Source of the DNA: Rhizobium sp. Q54
GTDB lineage: Bacteria > Pseudomonadota > Alphaproteobacteria > SMXS01
Assembly (NCBI GenBank): GCA_945872035.1
Contig: CAMBYA010000063.1
Location: 1 to 10,056 of the forward strand
Direction of reading: 5' to 3'
Length of the DNA stretch: 10,056 nt
A program made the translations under genes and the position numbers. Shown one piece after another: positions 1 through 9,788 of this stretch. Position 1 is the stretch's first letter. Every line of letters starts with the position of its first letter. The notes beneath the pieces were generated by a model, which was not told where the DNA came from, made no database searches, and saw only the letters and a program-made list of their open reading frames with translations.

Positions 1-56
1 GCCGACATCAGCAGGCGGTCGGGGGAGACGAGTTCGAACGAAAGTGTGTCTGCCAT
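1..56 (-). CDS. atpC: ATP synthase F1 epsilon subunit, N-terminal fragment (cut by window edge)
   Basis: Only the first 18 codons lie in the window; the gene runs off the left edge. The visible start reads MADTLSFELVSPDRLLMS. This matches the usual opening of proteobacterial epsilon subunits, where a FELVSP-type beta strand begins the N-terminal beta-sandwich. Epsilon sits on the F1 central stalk with gamma and can inhibit ATP hydrolysis. The ATG ends at 56 and is preceded by a good Shine-Dalgarno GGAGAG (64-69, minus strand) with a 7-nt spacer. The atpD stop is only 24 bp upstream, so atpC is the next gene of the same operon. The identification rests on a short peptide plus its position directly after atpD, which together make it fairly secure. 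Confidence 0.9.
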   Translation of the reverse strand, partial: MADTLSFELVSPDRLLMS

Positions 57-80
57 GATGGTGCTCTCCGGCGGCTGCTA

Positions 81-1508
<1,428 letters not shown>

Positions 1509-1526
1509 CTAGCTCCCGTTCGGGGT

Positions 1527-2417
1527 CTACAGCGCTTCGGCGCCGGCGATGATTTCGATCAGTTCCGTCGTGATGACGGCCTGCCGGGTACGGTTGTAGG
1601 TCAGCGTGAGGCCGTTGATCAGCTCGCCGGCGTTGCGCGTCGCGTTGTCCATGGCGGACATGCGCGCGCCCTGCTCGGAAGCCGCGTTCTCCTGCAGCGC
1701 CCGCAGCACCTGGACGGCAAGGTTACGCGGCAGCAGCTCGCGCAGGATGGTTTCCTCGTCGGGCTCGAACTCGTAGACGGCAAGGCCGAGGCCTTCATTG
1801 ATCGAACCGGCGGGGATTTCCGGGATCTGCGCCGGAATCAGCTGGATCTCGGTGACGATCTGGCTGATCACGGACTGGAACCGGTTGTAGAACAGGCTGC
1901 AGACGTCGAACTCGCCGGCTTCGAACATGGCGATGATCCGCTCGGCCACCGGCTGCGCCTGGGCGAAGCCGATCTGGCGCAGGCCGGGATATTCGATGAC
2001 GTCGACGATCAGGTTGCCGTAGTTGCGGCGCAGCTGGATGGCGCCCTTGCGGCCAACGGCGAGGATCTTGACCGTCTTGCCTTCGCGCTTCAGCCGCTCG
2101 ATCTTCTGGATCGCGGCCCGCACGATGGACGAGTTGAACGCGCCGCACAGGCCGCGCTCGGCGGTCGCGACGACCAGCAGGTGGACGTCGTCCTTGCCGT
2201 TGCCCACGAGCAGGCCGGGCGCGCCCGGCTGGCCCAGCAGCGAGCCGGCCAGCGACGCCAGCACCTTTTCCATGCGCTGGGCGTAGGGACGTCCCGCTTC
2301 CACCGCTTCCTGCGCGCGGCGCAGCTTCGAGGCCGCCACCATCTGCATGGCGCGAGTGATCTTCTGCGTCGACTTGACGCTTTTGATCCGGTTCCTCAGG
2401 TCCTTGAGGCTAGCCAT
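1527..2417 (-). CDS. atpG: ATP synthase F1 gamma subunit (rotor shaft)
   Basis: Gamma is the rotating central stalk of F1. Its two long terminal helices form a coiled coil inside the alpha3-beta3 ring and transmit torque from the F0 ring. The 296-residue length is usual. The N-terminal helix carries the family pattern [18 protein letters not shown], then [13 protein letters not shown] (roughly residues 4-36). The C-terminal helix (about 253-296) has [14 protein letters not shown] and ends [14 protein letters not shown], both highly conserved in gamma subunits. The ATG start has a moderate SD-like GGGAC (2425-2429) 7 nt upstream. It sits 31 bp after the atpA stop and 21 bp before atpD, in the canonical operon position. 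Nothing about it is unusual. Confidence 0.99.
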   Translation of the reverse strand: MASLKDLRNRIKSVKSTQKITRAMQMVAASKLRRAQEAVEAGRPYAQRMEKVLASLAGSLLGQPGAPGLLVGNGKDDVHLLVVATAERGLCGAFNSSIVRAAIQKIERLKREGKTVKILAVGRKGAIQLRRNYGNLIVDVIEYPGLRQIGFAQAQPVAERIIAMFEAGEFDVCSLFYNRFQSVISQIVTEIQLIPAQIPEIPAGSINEGLGLAVYEFEPDEETILRELLPRNLAVQVLRALQENAASEQGARMSAMDNATRNAGELINGLTLTYNRTRQAVITTELIEIIAGAEAL

Positions 2418-2448
2418 TCAATGGGTCCCGCCGTGTTTCGTTCAGGGC

Positions 2449-3977
<1,529 letters not shown>

Positions 3978-3978
<1 letters not shown>

Positions 3979-4538
3979 CAGCCAATCCCTTTCATGGCAA
4001 GCTGCATATTGGAAAGCTTCGTGCGAAGCGAATTGTCGATCATGCGCGACCCGACGCGGACCACGAGGCCGCCCAGCAGGCTGGGATCGACGGTGGTCTC
4101 GAGCTGGATCTTGCGGCGGAGTTGCGTGGACAGCGTGTCGCGCAGCTCTTCGGTCTGGCTCACGGTCAGCGGATAGGCCGAGCTGACCTGGGCGGTCATC
4201 TCGCCCCGGAAGTCGGCCAGCAGGGCGGTGAACGCGTCGATCATGCCGCGCAGGGCGAACAGGCGGCGGTTCTTCGCGACCACGGACAGGAAGCGCTTGG
4301 TGAGGTCGCTGGCGCCCGCCTTGTCGAGCACCGCGCCGATGGCGCGGGTCTGCTCGTCGCGGGAGAACAGCGGGCTGCGGACCAGTTCGGCCAGATCGGC
4401 GCTCTCGCCGAGCAGGCGCTTCAGGTCGGTCAGGTCCTGGTGGACAGTGTCCAGCGACCCGGCGTCCTTGGCCAGGTCGAACAGCGCGGCGGCGTAACGC
4501 CCCGCCACACCCGATGTCATGGAACTATTGGCTGCCAA
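3978..4538 (-). CDS. atpH: ATP synthase F1 delta subunit (peripheral stalk, OSCP-like)
   Basis: Delta caps the F1 head and ties it to the F0 peripheral stalk (b subunits), acting as part of the stator. The 186 residues include the family N-terminal helical domain, opening [16 protein letters not shown]. The C-terminal conserved stretch [19 protein letters not shown] lies at about 157-175. The start is not certain. A TTG at 4538 has an SD-like GAAGAG (4547-4552) 8 nt upstream and gives the N-terminal extension usual in alphaproteobacterial delta subunits. An in-frame ATG at 4520 would give 180 residues but has no visible SD. I prefer the TTG. As the first gene of atpHAGDC, it depends on the 180-bp leader after priA for its own transcription. 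Its stop overlaps the atpA start. Confidence 0.96.
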
Positions 4539-4546
4539 GTTGGCGA

Positions 4547-4552
4547 CTCTTC
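4547..4552 (-). promoter_or_regulatory. Shine-Dalgarno-like GAAGAG favouring the TTG start of atpH
   Basis: On the minus strand GAAGAG lies 8 nt before the TTG at 4538. No comparable purine-rich site precedes the in-frame ATG at 4520, where the upstream bases read AGCCAATAGTTCC. This is the main sequence argument for the longer delta subunit. The match to the anti-SD is partial, so confidence is moderate. Confidence 0.5.
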
Positions 4553-4580
4553 GTTGAGACGTTCTTCGGGGTGGAATGAC

Positions 4581-4595
4581 CCGCCAAACCGGCGG
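4581..4595 (-). repeat. Inverted repeat (5-bp GC stem, 5-nt loop) close to atpH
   Basis: CCGCC (4581-4585) and GGCGG (4591-4595) form an all-GC stem around a 5-base loop. It lies about 42 nt before the atpH TTG start. No run of T follows on the minus strand, so a leader structure is more likely than a terminator. The function is unknown. Confidence 0.35.
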
Positions 4596-4622
4596 ATTTC
4601 CTCATATTTCTTAGGCACTCGC

Positions 4623-4638
4623 CGGGTATTCGCACCCG
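4623..4638 (-). repeat. Inverted repeat (5-bp stem, 6-nt loop) in the atpH leader
   Basis: CGGGT (4623-4627) pairs perfectly with ACCCG (4634-4638) around a 6-base loop. In the minus-strand transcript it would form a short GC-rich hairpin. No U-tract follows, so it does not look like an intrinsic terminator. Confidence 0.35.
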
Positions 4639-4651
4639 CGAGACGGCCGGA

Positions 4652-4661
4652 GTGTTAACAC
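4652..4661. repeat. Perfect 10-bp palindrome GTGTTAACAC upstream of atpH
   Basis: GTGTTAACAC is self-complementary. It sits about 114 bp upstream of the atpH start in the only sizeable gap on this strand. It could be an operator half-site or part of a promoter (TTAACA resembles a -35), but no -10 lies at the right distance. Chance occurrence cannot be excluded. Confidence 0.35.
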
Positions 4662-4718
4662 AGCGGTATGCTCCATGCAACCGAGTCAGGGCGGCATTTT
4701 TGAAGGGCTGACCAGCGT

Positions 4719-6920
4719 TCACAGAAAGCTGTAGGGGTCGATGTCGACAGCGACCCGAACGCTACTCTTTTCAGGCACTTGCGCCAGCCAGCCGCGTATC
4801 AGGGCCTGTATGTCGACACTCCGCCTGGCCCTGATCAGGAAGCGGTGGCGGAAGCGCCCGCGCAGCCTCGCATAGGGCGCCGGCGCCGGACCCAGCACGG
4901 TGAAATCGGCGCCGCGCGGGGCGCGAGACGACAGCGCCCGGGCGTGGGCCGCCACGTCGGCCTCGTTCACCCCCGACAGGATCAGCGCGGCCAGCCTTCC
5001 ATAGGGCGGCCAGCCCGCCGCTTCCCGCTCGGCCGCCTCGTTGCGGTAGAACGCCGGGCCGTCGCCGCCGATCAGCGCCTGCATCACCGGATGCTCGGGC
5101 ATGTAGGTCTGCACCAGCACCCGGCCCGGCCGCTCGGCGCGTCCGGCGCGGCCGGCCACCTGCCACAGCTGCTGGTAGGTGCGCTCGCCCGCCCGCAGGT
5201 CGCCGCCCGACAGGCCCAGGTCGGCGTCGACGATGCCGACCAGGGTCAGCATGGGGAAATGATGGCCCTTGGTGACCAGCTGGGTGCCGATGACGATGTC
5301 GAGCTGGTGCTTCTCGATGCGCTCGATGAAGGCCTGCGCCTCGCGGGCGGTGCGGACCGTGTCGCTGGCCATGATGGCGACGCGCGCGCCGGGGAACTGG
5401 GCCTCCACTTCCTCGGCGAGGCGCTCCACGCCGGGGCCATAGGCGATGATGGTGCCTTCGGCGCCGCATTTCGGGCACTGCTTGGGCATCGGCATGGAGA
5501 AGTCGCAGTGGTGGCACTGCAGCCGGTTGCCGAAGCGGTGGACCACCAGCGGCGCCGAGCAGTTGTCGCGCATCACCCGGTTGCCGCAGGCCCGGCAGAT
5601 GGCCGCCGGCGCATAGCCGCGCCGGTTGAGGAACAGCAGCGACTGCTCGCCGGCTTCCAGGTTGGCGCGCAGATCCGCTTCCAGCCGGGGTGAGATCCAG
5701 CGGCCGCGCGCGGTGTCCTCGCGCCGCATGTCGACCGCCTCGATCAGCGGCATGGTCGCGCCGCCGTGGCGGGTCGGCAGGTGGACCCGCTCGTACTTGC
5801 CGGTCCAGCAATTGACCATGGTCTCCAGCGAGGGAGTCGCCGACACCAGCACGATCGGGCATTTCATCAGCGAGGCGCGCACCACCGCCATGTCGCGGGC
5901 ATGGTAGATCACCTGCTCCTCCTGCTTGTAGGCAGGGTCGTGCTCCTCGTCGACGACGATCAGCGCCAGGCTCCGGAACGGCAGGAACAGCGCCGAGCGG
6001 GCGCCCACCACGACCCGCGCCGCGCCCGACGCCGCGCCCATCCAGGCGGCGCGGCGCGCCCGGCCGGTCAGGTCCGAATGCCACGACATGGGCTTGGCGC
6101 CGAACCGGGTCTCGAACCGGTCGAGCAACTGGTTGGTCAACGCGATCTCGGGCACCAGCACCAGCACCTGACCGTCGCGGTCGTGCCGCAGCGCCTCGGC
6201 GATCGCCTCGAAATAGACCTCGGTCTTGCCCGAGCCGGTCACGCCTTCGAGCGCCAGCGCCGCGAATCCGCCGCCGATTCTGGCGGCAAGCGCCGAGGCC
6301 GCCGACTGCTGCTCGGCCGACAGCACGGGCCCCTGCGTGTCCGGATCGGGCGGCGGCTCCATGAAACCGGCGTCCGGATCGTTCTCGATAGCCTCGAGCA
6401 CGCCCTGTCCGGCCAGCGCGCGAACCACGCCGTCGCTGACCGAGGCGGCCTCGGCGATATCGGCGGCCGTGCGCGGCGGCCCGTCCCGCAGCAGGTCCAT
6501 CACCCGCTGGCGCGCGCCGGTCACGCGTTCCGGCTCCACGCCGCTCAGCGCGTAGGTGATGACCGGCCTGGACGGCTGGAACAGCGAGGGCGTGGCGATC
6601 GCCATGCGCAGCACAGAGCCCAGCGGCGCCATGGTGTAGCGCGACACCCATTCGATGAACCGCCGCGTCGACGCGGGCAGCGGCGGCAGATCGATGCGGC
6701 CGTGCACGGTGCGCAGCTTTTCCGGATCGGCCGGCGGCGCGTCGGCATCGTCGTCCCAGACCACGCCGATGCGGCGTTTGGTGCCCAGCGGCACCTCGAC
6801 GAAATCGCCGGGCCGCAGGTTCGTCTCTGGCGGAGTCCGGTAGTCATATGCTAGGTCGAGCCCGAGCGGCAGCAGCACGCGCACGGTCGCGGTATCCGCC
6901 GACCTCCCGGCCTGCGGCAA
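4719..6920 (-). CDS. priA: Primosomal protein N' (PriA), replication-restart DNA helicase
   Basis: PriA is a 3'-to-5' superfamily 2 helicase that recognises abandoned replication forks and starts primosome reloading. The 733-residue length is normal. Residues 1-120 hold the 3'-DNA-binding domain ([16 protein letters not shown]). Walker A is GVTGSGKT (226-233), the DEAH-type box is DEEHD (324-328) and motif III is SATPS (360-364). The zinc region spans 442-485. Later helicase motifs are GTQLVTKGH (545-553) and QVAGRAGR (587-594). Only seven zinc-region cysteines are present (442, 445, 454, 469, 472, 482, 485); the usual CPxC second pair reads RDNC, with R451 in place of a cysteine. The start is uncertain: TTG at 6920 lacks a clear SD, and GTG codons at 6884 or 6878 would still keep the conserved opening. 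It is divergent from the transaldolase gene and upstream of atpH. Confidence 0.97.
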   Translation of the reverse strand: MPQAGRSADTATVRVLLPLGLDLAYDYRTPPETNLRPGDFVEVPLGTKRRIGVVWDDDADAPPADPEKLRTVHGRIDLPPLPASTRRFIEWVSRYTMAPLGSVLRMAIATPSLFQPSRPVITYALSGVEPERVTGARQRVMDLLRDGPPRTAADIAEAASVSDGVVRALAGQGVLEAIENDPDAGFMEPPPDPDTQGPVLSAEQQSAASALAARIGGGFAALALEGVTGSGKTEVYFEAIAEALRHDRDGQVLVLVPEIALTNQLLDRFETRFGAKPMSWHSDLTGRARRAAWMGAASGAARVVVGARSALFLPFRSLALIVVDEEHDPAYKQEEQVIYHARDMAVVRASLMKCPIVLVSATPSLETMVNCWTGKYERVHLPTRHGGATMPLIEAVDMRREDTARGRWISPRLEADLRANLEAGEQSLLFLNRRGYAPAAICRACGNRVMRDNCSAPLVVHRFGNRLQCHHCDFSMPMPKQCPKCGAEGTIIAYGPGVERLAEEVEAQFPGARVAIMASDTVRTAREAQAFIERIEKHQLDIVIGTQLVTKGHHFPMLTLVGIVDADLGLSGGDLRAGERTYQQLWQVAGRAGRAERPGRVLVQTYMPEHPVMQALIGGDGPAFYRNEAAEREAAGWPPYGRLAALILSGVNEADVAAHARALSSRAPRGADFTVLGPAPAPYARLRGRFRHRFLIRARRSVDIQALIRGWLAQVPEKSSVRVAVDIDPYSFL

Positions 6921-6943
6921 CTCGCTTTTGATGGGATGCGGCC

Positions 6944-6972
6944 TTGGCAGGGTCCTGCGCCTCTCTTAGAAT
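6944..6972 (+). promoter_or_regulatory. Predicted sigma-70 promoter for the transaldolase-DUF484-xerC-SET unit
   Basis: TTGGCA (6944-6949) and TAGAAT (6967-6972) each match the housekeeping consensus at five of six positions and are separated by exactly 17 bp. Transcription would start near 6979, about 35 nt before the ATG at 7014. The promoter lies in the 93-bp gap between divergent genes and points at the plus-strand genes. No equally good promoter for priA was seen on the other strand. Confidence 0.7.
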
Positions 6973-6973
6973 C

Positions 6974-6985
6974 GCCCCAAGGGGC
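6974..6985 (+). repeat. Short inverted repeat at the predicted transcription start
   Basis: GCCCC (6974-6978) and GGGGC (6981-6985) are perfect inverted arms around AA. They span the predicted start point of the promoter at 6944-6972. The site could be an operator or a tiny 5' hairpin, or a chance feature of GC-rich DNA. Confidence 0.3.
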
Positions 6986-7013
6986 CCAACAACCGAACCG
7001 AGGAATACCCTTC

Positions 7014-7670
7014 ATGAAGTTTTTCGTCGACACCGCCGACATCGCGGAAATTCGCGATCTCGCCGAAAGCGGTTTGCTGGACGGCGTGACGACGAACCCG
7101 ACGCTGGTCGCCAAGGCCGGACGCGACTTCAACGACATCCTGCGCGACATCTGCGCCGTGGTCGATGGTCCGGTGAGCGCCGAGGTCACCGCCACCGACG
7201 CCAAGGGCATGATCGCCGAGGGCGAGAAGCTGGCCACCATCGCCGACAACATCACCGTGAAGGTGCCGCTGACCATCGACGGGCTGAAGGCCTGCCGCCA
7301 CCTGACCTCGAACGGCACCATGGTCAATGTCACCCTGTGCTTCTCGGCGGTCCAGGCGCTGATGGCCGCGAAGGCGGGCGCCACCTTCATCTCGCCCTTC
7401 GTCGGCCGGCTCGACGACATCTCCCAGGACGGCATGGCGCTGATCAACGACATCCGCCAGATCTACGACAACTACGATTCGTTCAGCACCGAGATCCTGG
7501 TGGCGAGCGTGCGCAACCCGACCCATGTGCTGCGCGCCGCGCTGATCGGCGCCGATGTCTGCACCATCCCGCCGGCTACCTTGCGCCAGCTGGTCAAGCA
7601 TCCGCTGACCGACGCGGGCCTTCAGGCGTTCCTCGCCGACTGGGCGAAGACCGGCCAGAAGATCGGCTGA
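7014..7670 (+). CDS. tal: Transaldolase, TalC/Fsa small-subunit type
   Basis: This is a class I aldolase-fold enzyme of the short transaldolase / fructose-6-phosphate aldolase family (often annotated fsa). It acts in the cytoplasm in the non-oxidative pentose phosphate pathway. The 218-residue length matches this subfamily, not the long (about 320-residue) TalB type. Conserved blocks are [10 protein letters not shown] at the N-terminus, [11 protein letters not shown] (24-34) and ITVKVPLT (80-87), whose K83 is the Schiff-base lysine. SPFVGRLDD (127-135) and a C-terminal FLADWAKTG follow. Position 129 is Phe, as in true transaldolases, where E. coli FsaA has Tyr131; this favours transaldolase over aldolase activity (inference). 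The ATG at 7014 has a strong SD GAGGAA (7000-7005) with an 8-nt spacer. It is the first gene after the promoter at 6944-6972, and DUF484 follows by 3 bp. Confidence 0.96.
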   Translation: MKFFVDTADIAEIRDLAESGLLDGVTTNPTLVAKAGRDFNDILRDICAVVDGPVSAEVTATDAKGMIAEGEKLATIADNITVKVPLTIDGLKACRHLTSNGTMVNVTLCFSAVQALMAAKAGATFISPFVGRLDDISQDGMALINDIRQIYDNYDSFSTEILVASVRNPTHVLRAALIGADVCTIPPATLRQLVKHPLTDAGLQAFLADWAKTGQKIG

Positions 7671-7673
7671 GCC

Positions 7674-8372
7674 ATGGCCGCCGGCAAGCACACGAGGGAA
7701 TCGGTTCTCGCCTGGCTCGACAAGCACCCGGACGTGCTGGCCGAACTGCTGCCGGGGACGGCGGAAAAGGACCCCGGCGTCGTCGATTTCCAGCGCCACC
7801 TGATCGACCGGCTGCGCGGCACCCTGTCGCAGCGCACCGCCGACCGGGACGCGCTGGTCGAGACCTCGCGCGGCAACCTGGCCAGCCAGCACCAGGTACA
7901 CGAGGCGACCCTGGGCCTGATCCGCGCCAACAGTTTCGACGAGCTGGCCTGGTTCGTGAGCCGCGAGCTGCACGACTACCTGCATGTGGACGTGGCGGTG
8001 CTGTGCCTCGACCACCGCAGCGTGTGGCCCGAGCGCAAGATGGACTCGGTGCTGCTGCTGCCAGCCATGCTGCTGGAAAGCCCGTTCGCGCCCGGCCAGA
8101 CCGTGAACCTGGGACCGTTGCGCGATGAATCCGAGGAGTTCTTCGGCCCCGCCACCAGCCTGATCCGCTCGCAGGCCATGGTGAAGCTCGACCTGGGCGC
8201 CAAGCTGTCGGGCCTGCTGGCGCTGGGCGACCGGGATCCCGCGACGTTCGAGGCCGGCCACGCCACCCAGCTGGTGCGCTTCCTGGGCGACGTGCTGGAG
8301 GTGCGCCTGCGGCAGCTGCTGCCCCAGAGCCAGGCGCCGGAGGCGACGCGGTGGTCGCGGCCGGAGAGCTGA
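7674..8372 (+). CDS. DUF484 family protein (GAF-like domain)
   Basis: The 232-residue protein fits the DUF484 family (Pfam PF04340), whose members are commonly encoded next to xerC-type recombinase genes. Visible family features are VLAWLDKHPDVLAEL (11-25), then VVDFQRHLIDRLRG (36-49) and a SRGNLASQHQVHEATLGLI stretch (65-83). A GAF-like part follows, with HVDVAVLCLD (104-113). GLLALGDRDPATFEAGHAT (180-198) is typical of the family's C-terminal half. There is no signal peptide or membrane segment, so it should be cytoplasmic. Its molecular role is not established. The ATG is 3 bp after the transaldolase stop without a strong SD, suggesting translational coupling. Its last 22 bp overlap the start of xerC. 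The predicted residues 65-83 region may form a helix or coiled coil. Confidence 0.92.
   Translation: MAAGKHTRESVLAWLDKHPDVLAELLPGTAEKDPGVVDFQRHLIDRLRGTLSQRTADRDALVETSRGNLASQHQVHEATLGLIRANSFDELAWFVSRELHDYLHVDVAVLCLDHRSVWPERKMDSVLLLPAMLLESPFAPGQTVNLGPLRDESEEFFGPATSLIRSQAMVKLDLGAKLSGLLALGDRDPATFEAGHATQLVRFLGDVLEVRLRQLLPQSQAPEATRWSRPES
8339..8343 (+). promoter_or_regulatory. Shine-Dalgarno GGAGG fixing the GTG start of xerC
   Basis: A perfect GGAGG lies inside the end of the DUF484 gene, 7 nt before the GTG at 8351. The next in-frame ATG is far into the protein (codon 37), past the start of the SAM-like N-terminal domain. This site therefore settles the GTG start and shows that the 22-bp overlap is genuine. 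Confidence 0.8.
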
Positions 8373-9328
8373 AAGCCAACGAACTGGTGGGGCGGCTTCT
8401 CGCCTCCCTCGCCGCCGACGACACGGCGGCGCCGCTGGCCCGCGACTGGGTCCGGCACATGGCCAGCGAACGGCGCCTCGCCGACAACACCCTCACCTCC
8501 TATTTGCGCGACCTGCAGGACTTCTTCGCCTTCCTGCAGCGCCATCATGGCGGCGCCGTCAGCAAACCCATGCTGGAAGGCCTGGGCGTGCCCGACTTCC
8601 GCGCCTGGCTGGCGACCCGCCGCAAGGGGGGCCAGTCGTCGCGCTCCTCGGCGCGGGCGCTGTCGGCGGTGCGCAGCTTCTACCGCTTCCTCGGCCGCGC
8701 CAACATCCTGATCAACGGCGCCGTGCAGGCGGTATCGACCCCGAAAATTCCCCATTCCGTGCCACGGCCGCTATCGGTGGTCAGCGCGCTCGCCGTGGTC
8801 GACGAGGTCGGCTCGCTGAGCGACGAGCCCTGGGTCGCCGACCGGGACACCGCCATCATCACGCTGCTCTATGGCTGCGGCCTGCGCATCTCCGAGGCGC
8901 TGGGCCTGAAGCGGCGCGAGGCGCCCACCGGGCCATCGATAGTCGTCAGGGGCAAGGGCGGCAAGCAGCGGCTGGTGCCGGTGCTGCCGGTGGTGCGGGA
9001 CGCCATCGCCGCCTACGTCGCCGCCTGCCCCTTTACACTCGAGGCCGACGGTCCGCTGTTCATCGGCGTGCGCGGCAAGCAGCTCAACCCCGGCATCATC
9101 CAGCAGCGCATCCGCATGTTGCGCGGCGCGCTGGGCCTGCCCGATTCGGCCACGCCCCACGCCCTGCGCCATTCCTTCGCCACCCATCTGCTGGCGTCGG
9201 GCGGCGATCTGCGCACCATCCAGGAGCTGCTGGGCCACGCCTCGCTGTCCACCACCCAGCACTACACCGAGGTGGACACGGCGCGGCTGCTGTCCATCTA
9301 TGATTCGGCGCATCCGCGGGCAGGCTGA
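8351..9328 (+). CDS. xerC: Tyrosine recombinase XerC (chromosome dimer resolution)
   Basis: XerC acts with XerD at the dif site to resolve chromosome dimers at division. The 325 residues contain an N-terminal SAM-like core-binding domain (about 25-115, including RDWVRHMASERRLADNTLTS). The C-terminal catalytic domain follows (about 140-320). The full catalytic set is visible: R179 in GCGLRISEAL, K202 in VRGKGGKQRLVP, H270 and R273 in HALRHSFATHL, H296 in LGHAS and the nucleophile Y305 in TTQHYTEVD. The enzyme should therefore be active. Start codon GTG is supported by GGAGG 7 nt upstream. The DUF484 neighbour and the housekeeping-like composition argue for a chromosomal Xer protein and against a phage or integron integrase. 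XerC is preferred over XerD mainly because of the DUF484 linkage; no dif-like site was recognised in the window. Confidence 0.93.
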   Translation: MVAAGELKANELVGRLLASLAADDTAAPLARDWVRHMASERRLADNTLTSYLRDLQDFFAFLQRHHGGAVSKPMLEGLGVPDFRAWLATRRKGGQSSRSSARALSAVRSFYRFLGRANILINGAVQAVSTPKIPHSVPRPLSVVSALAVVDEVGSLSDEPWVADRDTAIITLLYGCGLRISEALGLKRREAPTGPSIVVRGKGGKQRLVPVLPVVRDAIAAYVAACPFTLEADGPLFIGVRGKQLNPGIIQQRIRMLRGALGLPDSATPHALRHSFATHLLASGGDLRTIQELLGHASLSTTQHYTEVDTARLLSIYDSAHPRAG

Positions 9329-9337
9329 GGGACGGGC

Positions 9338-9733
9338 ATGACACACAAACTGGCTCGATCGAATGGGCTCCATGTCGGCCCGTCGCGCCTCGGCGGCCGC
9401 GGCCTGTTCTCCGGCGCGAACATTGCCGCCGGCGACCTCGTCACCTCGGCCAGCGTGCTGGTGCTGCCGCCGGAGCAGACCGGCCATGTGGACGAGGGCA
9501 TGCTTCGCCACTACGTGTTCGACTGGACGCCGGACGCCGAGACGGCCCAATACGCCCTGGCTTTCGGCGAGATCTCGTTCTGCAACCACAGCGCCCAGCC
9601 CAATTGCCGTTTCGAACTGGACCGGGAACAGCTGTGCGTGCGCCTCTACGCGGCGCGCGACGTGAAGAAGGGCGAGGAACTGACCATCGACTACGCCTAC
9701 GAGGAATTCCCGTTCGAGGTTGTCGAGGGATAG
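9338..9733 (+). CDS. Small SET-domain protein (putative protein lysine methyltransferase)
   Basis: The 131-residue protein is essentially one SET domain (Pfam PF00856). The family uses S-adenosylmethionine to methylate lysine side chains. Conserved parts seen are the N-terminal GGRGLFSGANIAAGDLV (19-35), the core SFCNHSAQPNC (80-90), which matches the NHS-x-x-PN cofactor and pseudoknot motif, and GEELTIDYAYEE (112-123), with the catalytic-site tyrosine Y119. No cysteine-rich post-SET zinc motif, signal peptide or membrane segment is present. The ATG is 9 bp after the xerC stop; GAGGGA (9327-9332) overlapping that stop is the SD, 5 nt away. Composition matches the neighbours, so recent transfer is not indicated. 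The substrate in bacteria is unknown. It is probably the last gene of the transaldolase-led transcription unit. Confidence 0.88.
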   Translation: MTHKLARSNGLHVGPSRLGGRGLFSGANIAAGDLVTSASVLVLPPEQTGHVDEGMLRHYVFDWTPDAETAQYALAFGEISFCNHSAQPNCRFELDREQLCVRLYAARDVKKGEELTIDYAYEEFPFEVVEG

Positions 9734-9752
9734 CTTCGAGCAGATGCCCACT

Positions 9753-9768
9753 CCGCCCGGGCGGGCGG
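9753..9768 (+). terminator. GC-rich hairpin after the SET gene, weak terminator candidate
   Basis: CCGCCC (9753-9758) pairs with GGGCGG (9763-9768) around a 4-base loop, 20 bp after the SET-gene stop. This is the right place to end the plus-strand unit, but the following bases (ATTGCTG) contain no T-run. An efficient intrinsic terminator is therefore doubtful. Confidence 0.35.
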
Positions 9769-9776
9769 ATTGCTGT

Positions 9777-9781
9777 GAAGG
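9777..9781 (+). promoter_or_regulatory. Shine-Dalgarno GAAGG for the open frame at the right edge
   Basis: GAAGG lies 7 nt before the ATG at 9789. Good spacing and a clear purine core support translation of the frame that stays open to the window end. Confidence 0.55.
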
Positions 9782-9788
9782 CTGGATA

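Larger units (their letters stand above)
4539..4718. other. Intergenic region between priA and atpH (atp operon leader)
   Basis: This is 180 bp without a gene, AT-richer than its surroundings. It lies after the priA stop and before atpH, both on the minus strand, so it should hold any priA 3' end and any atp promoter. I see a 10-bp palindrome at 4652-4661, inverted repeats at 4623-4638 and 4581-4595, and two GANTC motifs (4545-4549, 4683-4687). GANTC is the CcrM methylation target in many alphaproteobacteria. I could not find a convincing -35/-10 pair for atpH. TTGCAT (4675-4680) with TAACAC 17 bp downstream on the minus strand is the best I found, but each hexamer matches consensus at only three positions. 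No hairpin is followed by a T-run, so no intrinsic terminator is evident. Confidence 0.5.

Noticed and set aside
4581..4595. Inverted repeat as an intrinsic terminator of priA
   Set aside because: The 5-bp stem is not followed by a T-run on the minus strand, and it lies over 120 bp beyond the priA stop.
4771..6651. A 626-codon minus-strand frame and several plus-strand frames within priA
   Set aside because: PriA is complete with all helicase motifs in its own frame. The alternatives are Arg/Gly/Ala-rich out-of-frame translations.
6966..8261. A 431-codon minus-strand frame opposite the transaldolase and DUF484 genes
   Set aside because: Both plus-strand genes are clear family members with good starts, and the opposite frame has only GC-driven openness.
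8351..9328. The tyrosine recombinase as a mobile-element or integron integrase
   Set aside because: It has XerC length and motifs, sits in a DUF484-xerC arrangement with overlapping genes, and has no flanking att-like repeats, tRNA or cargo genes.
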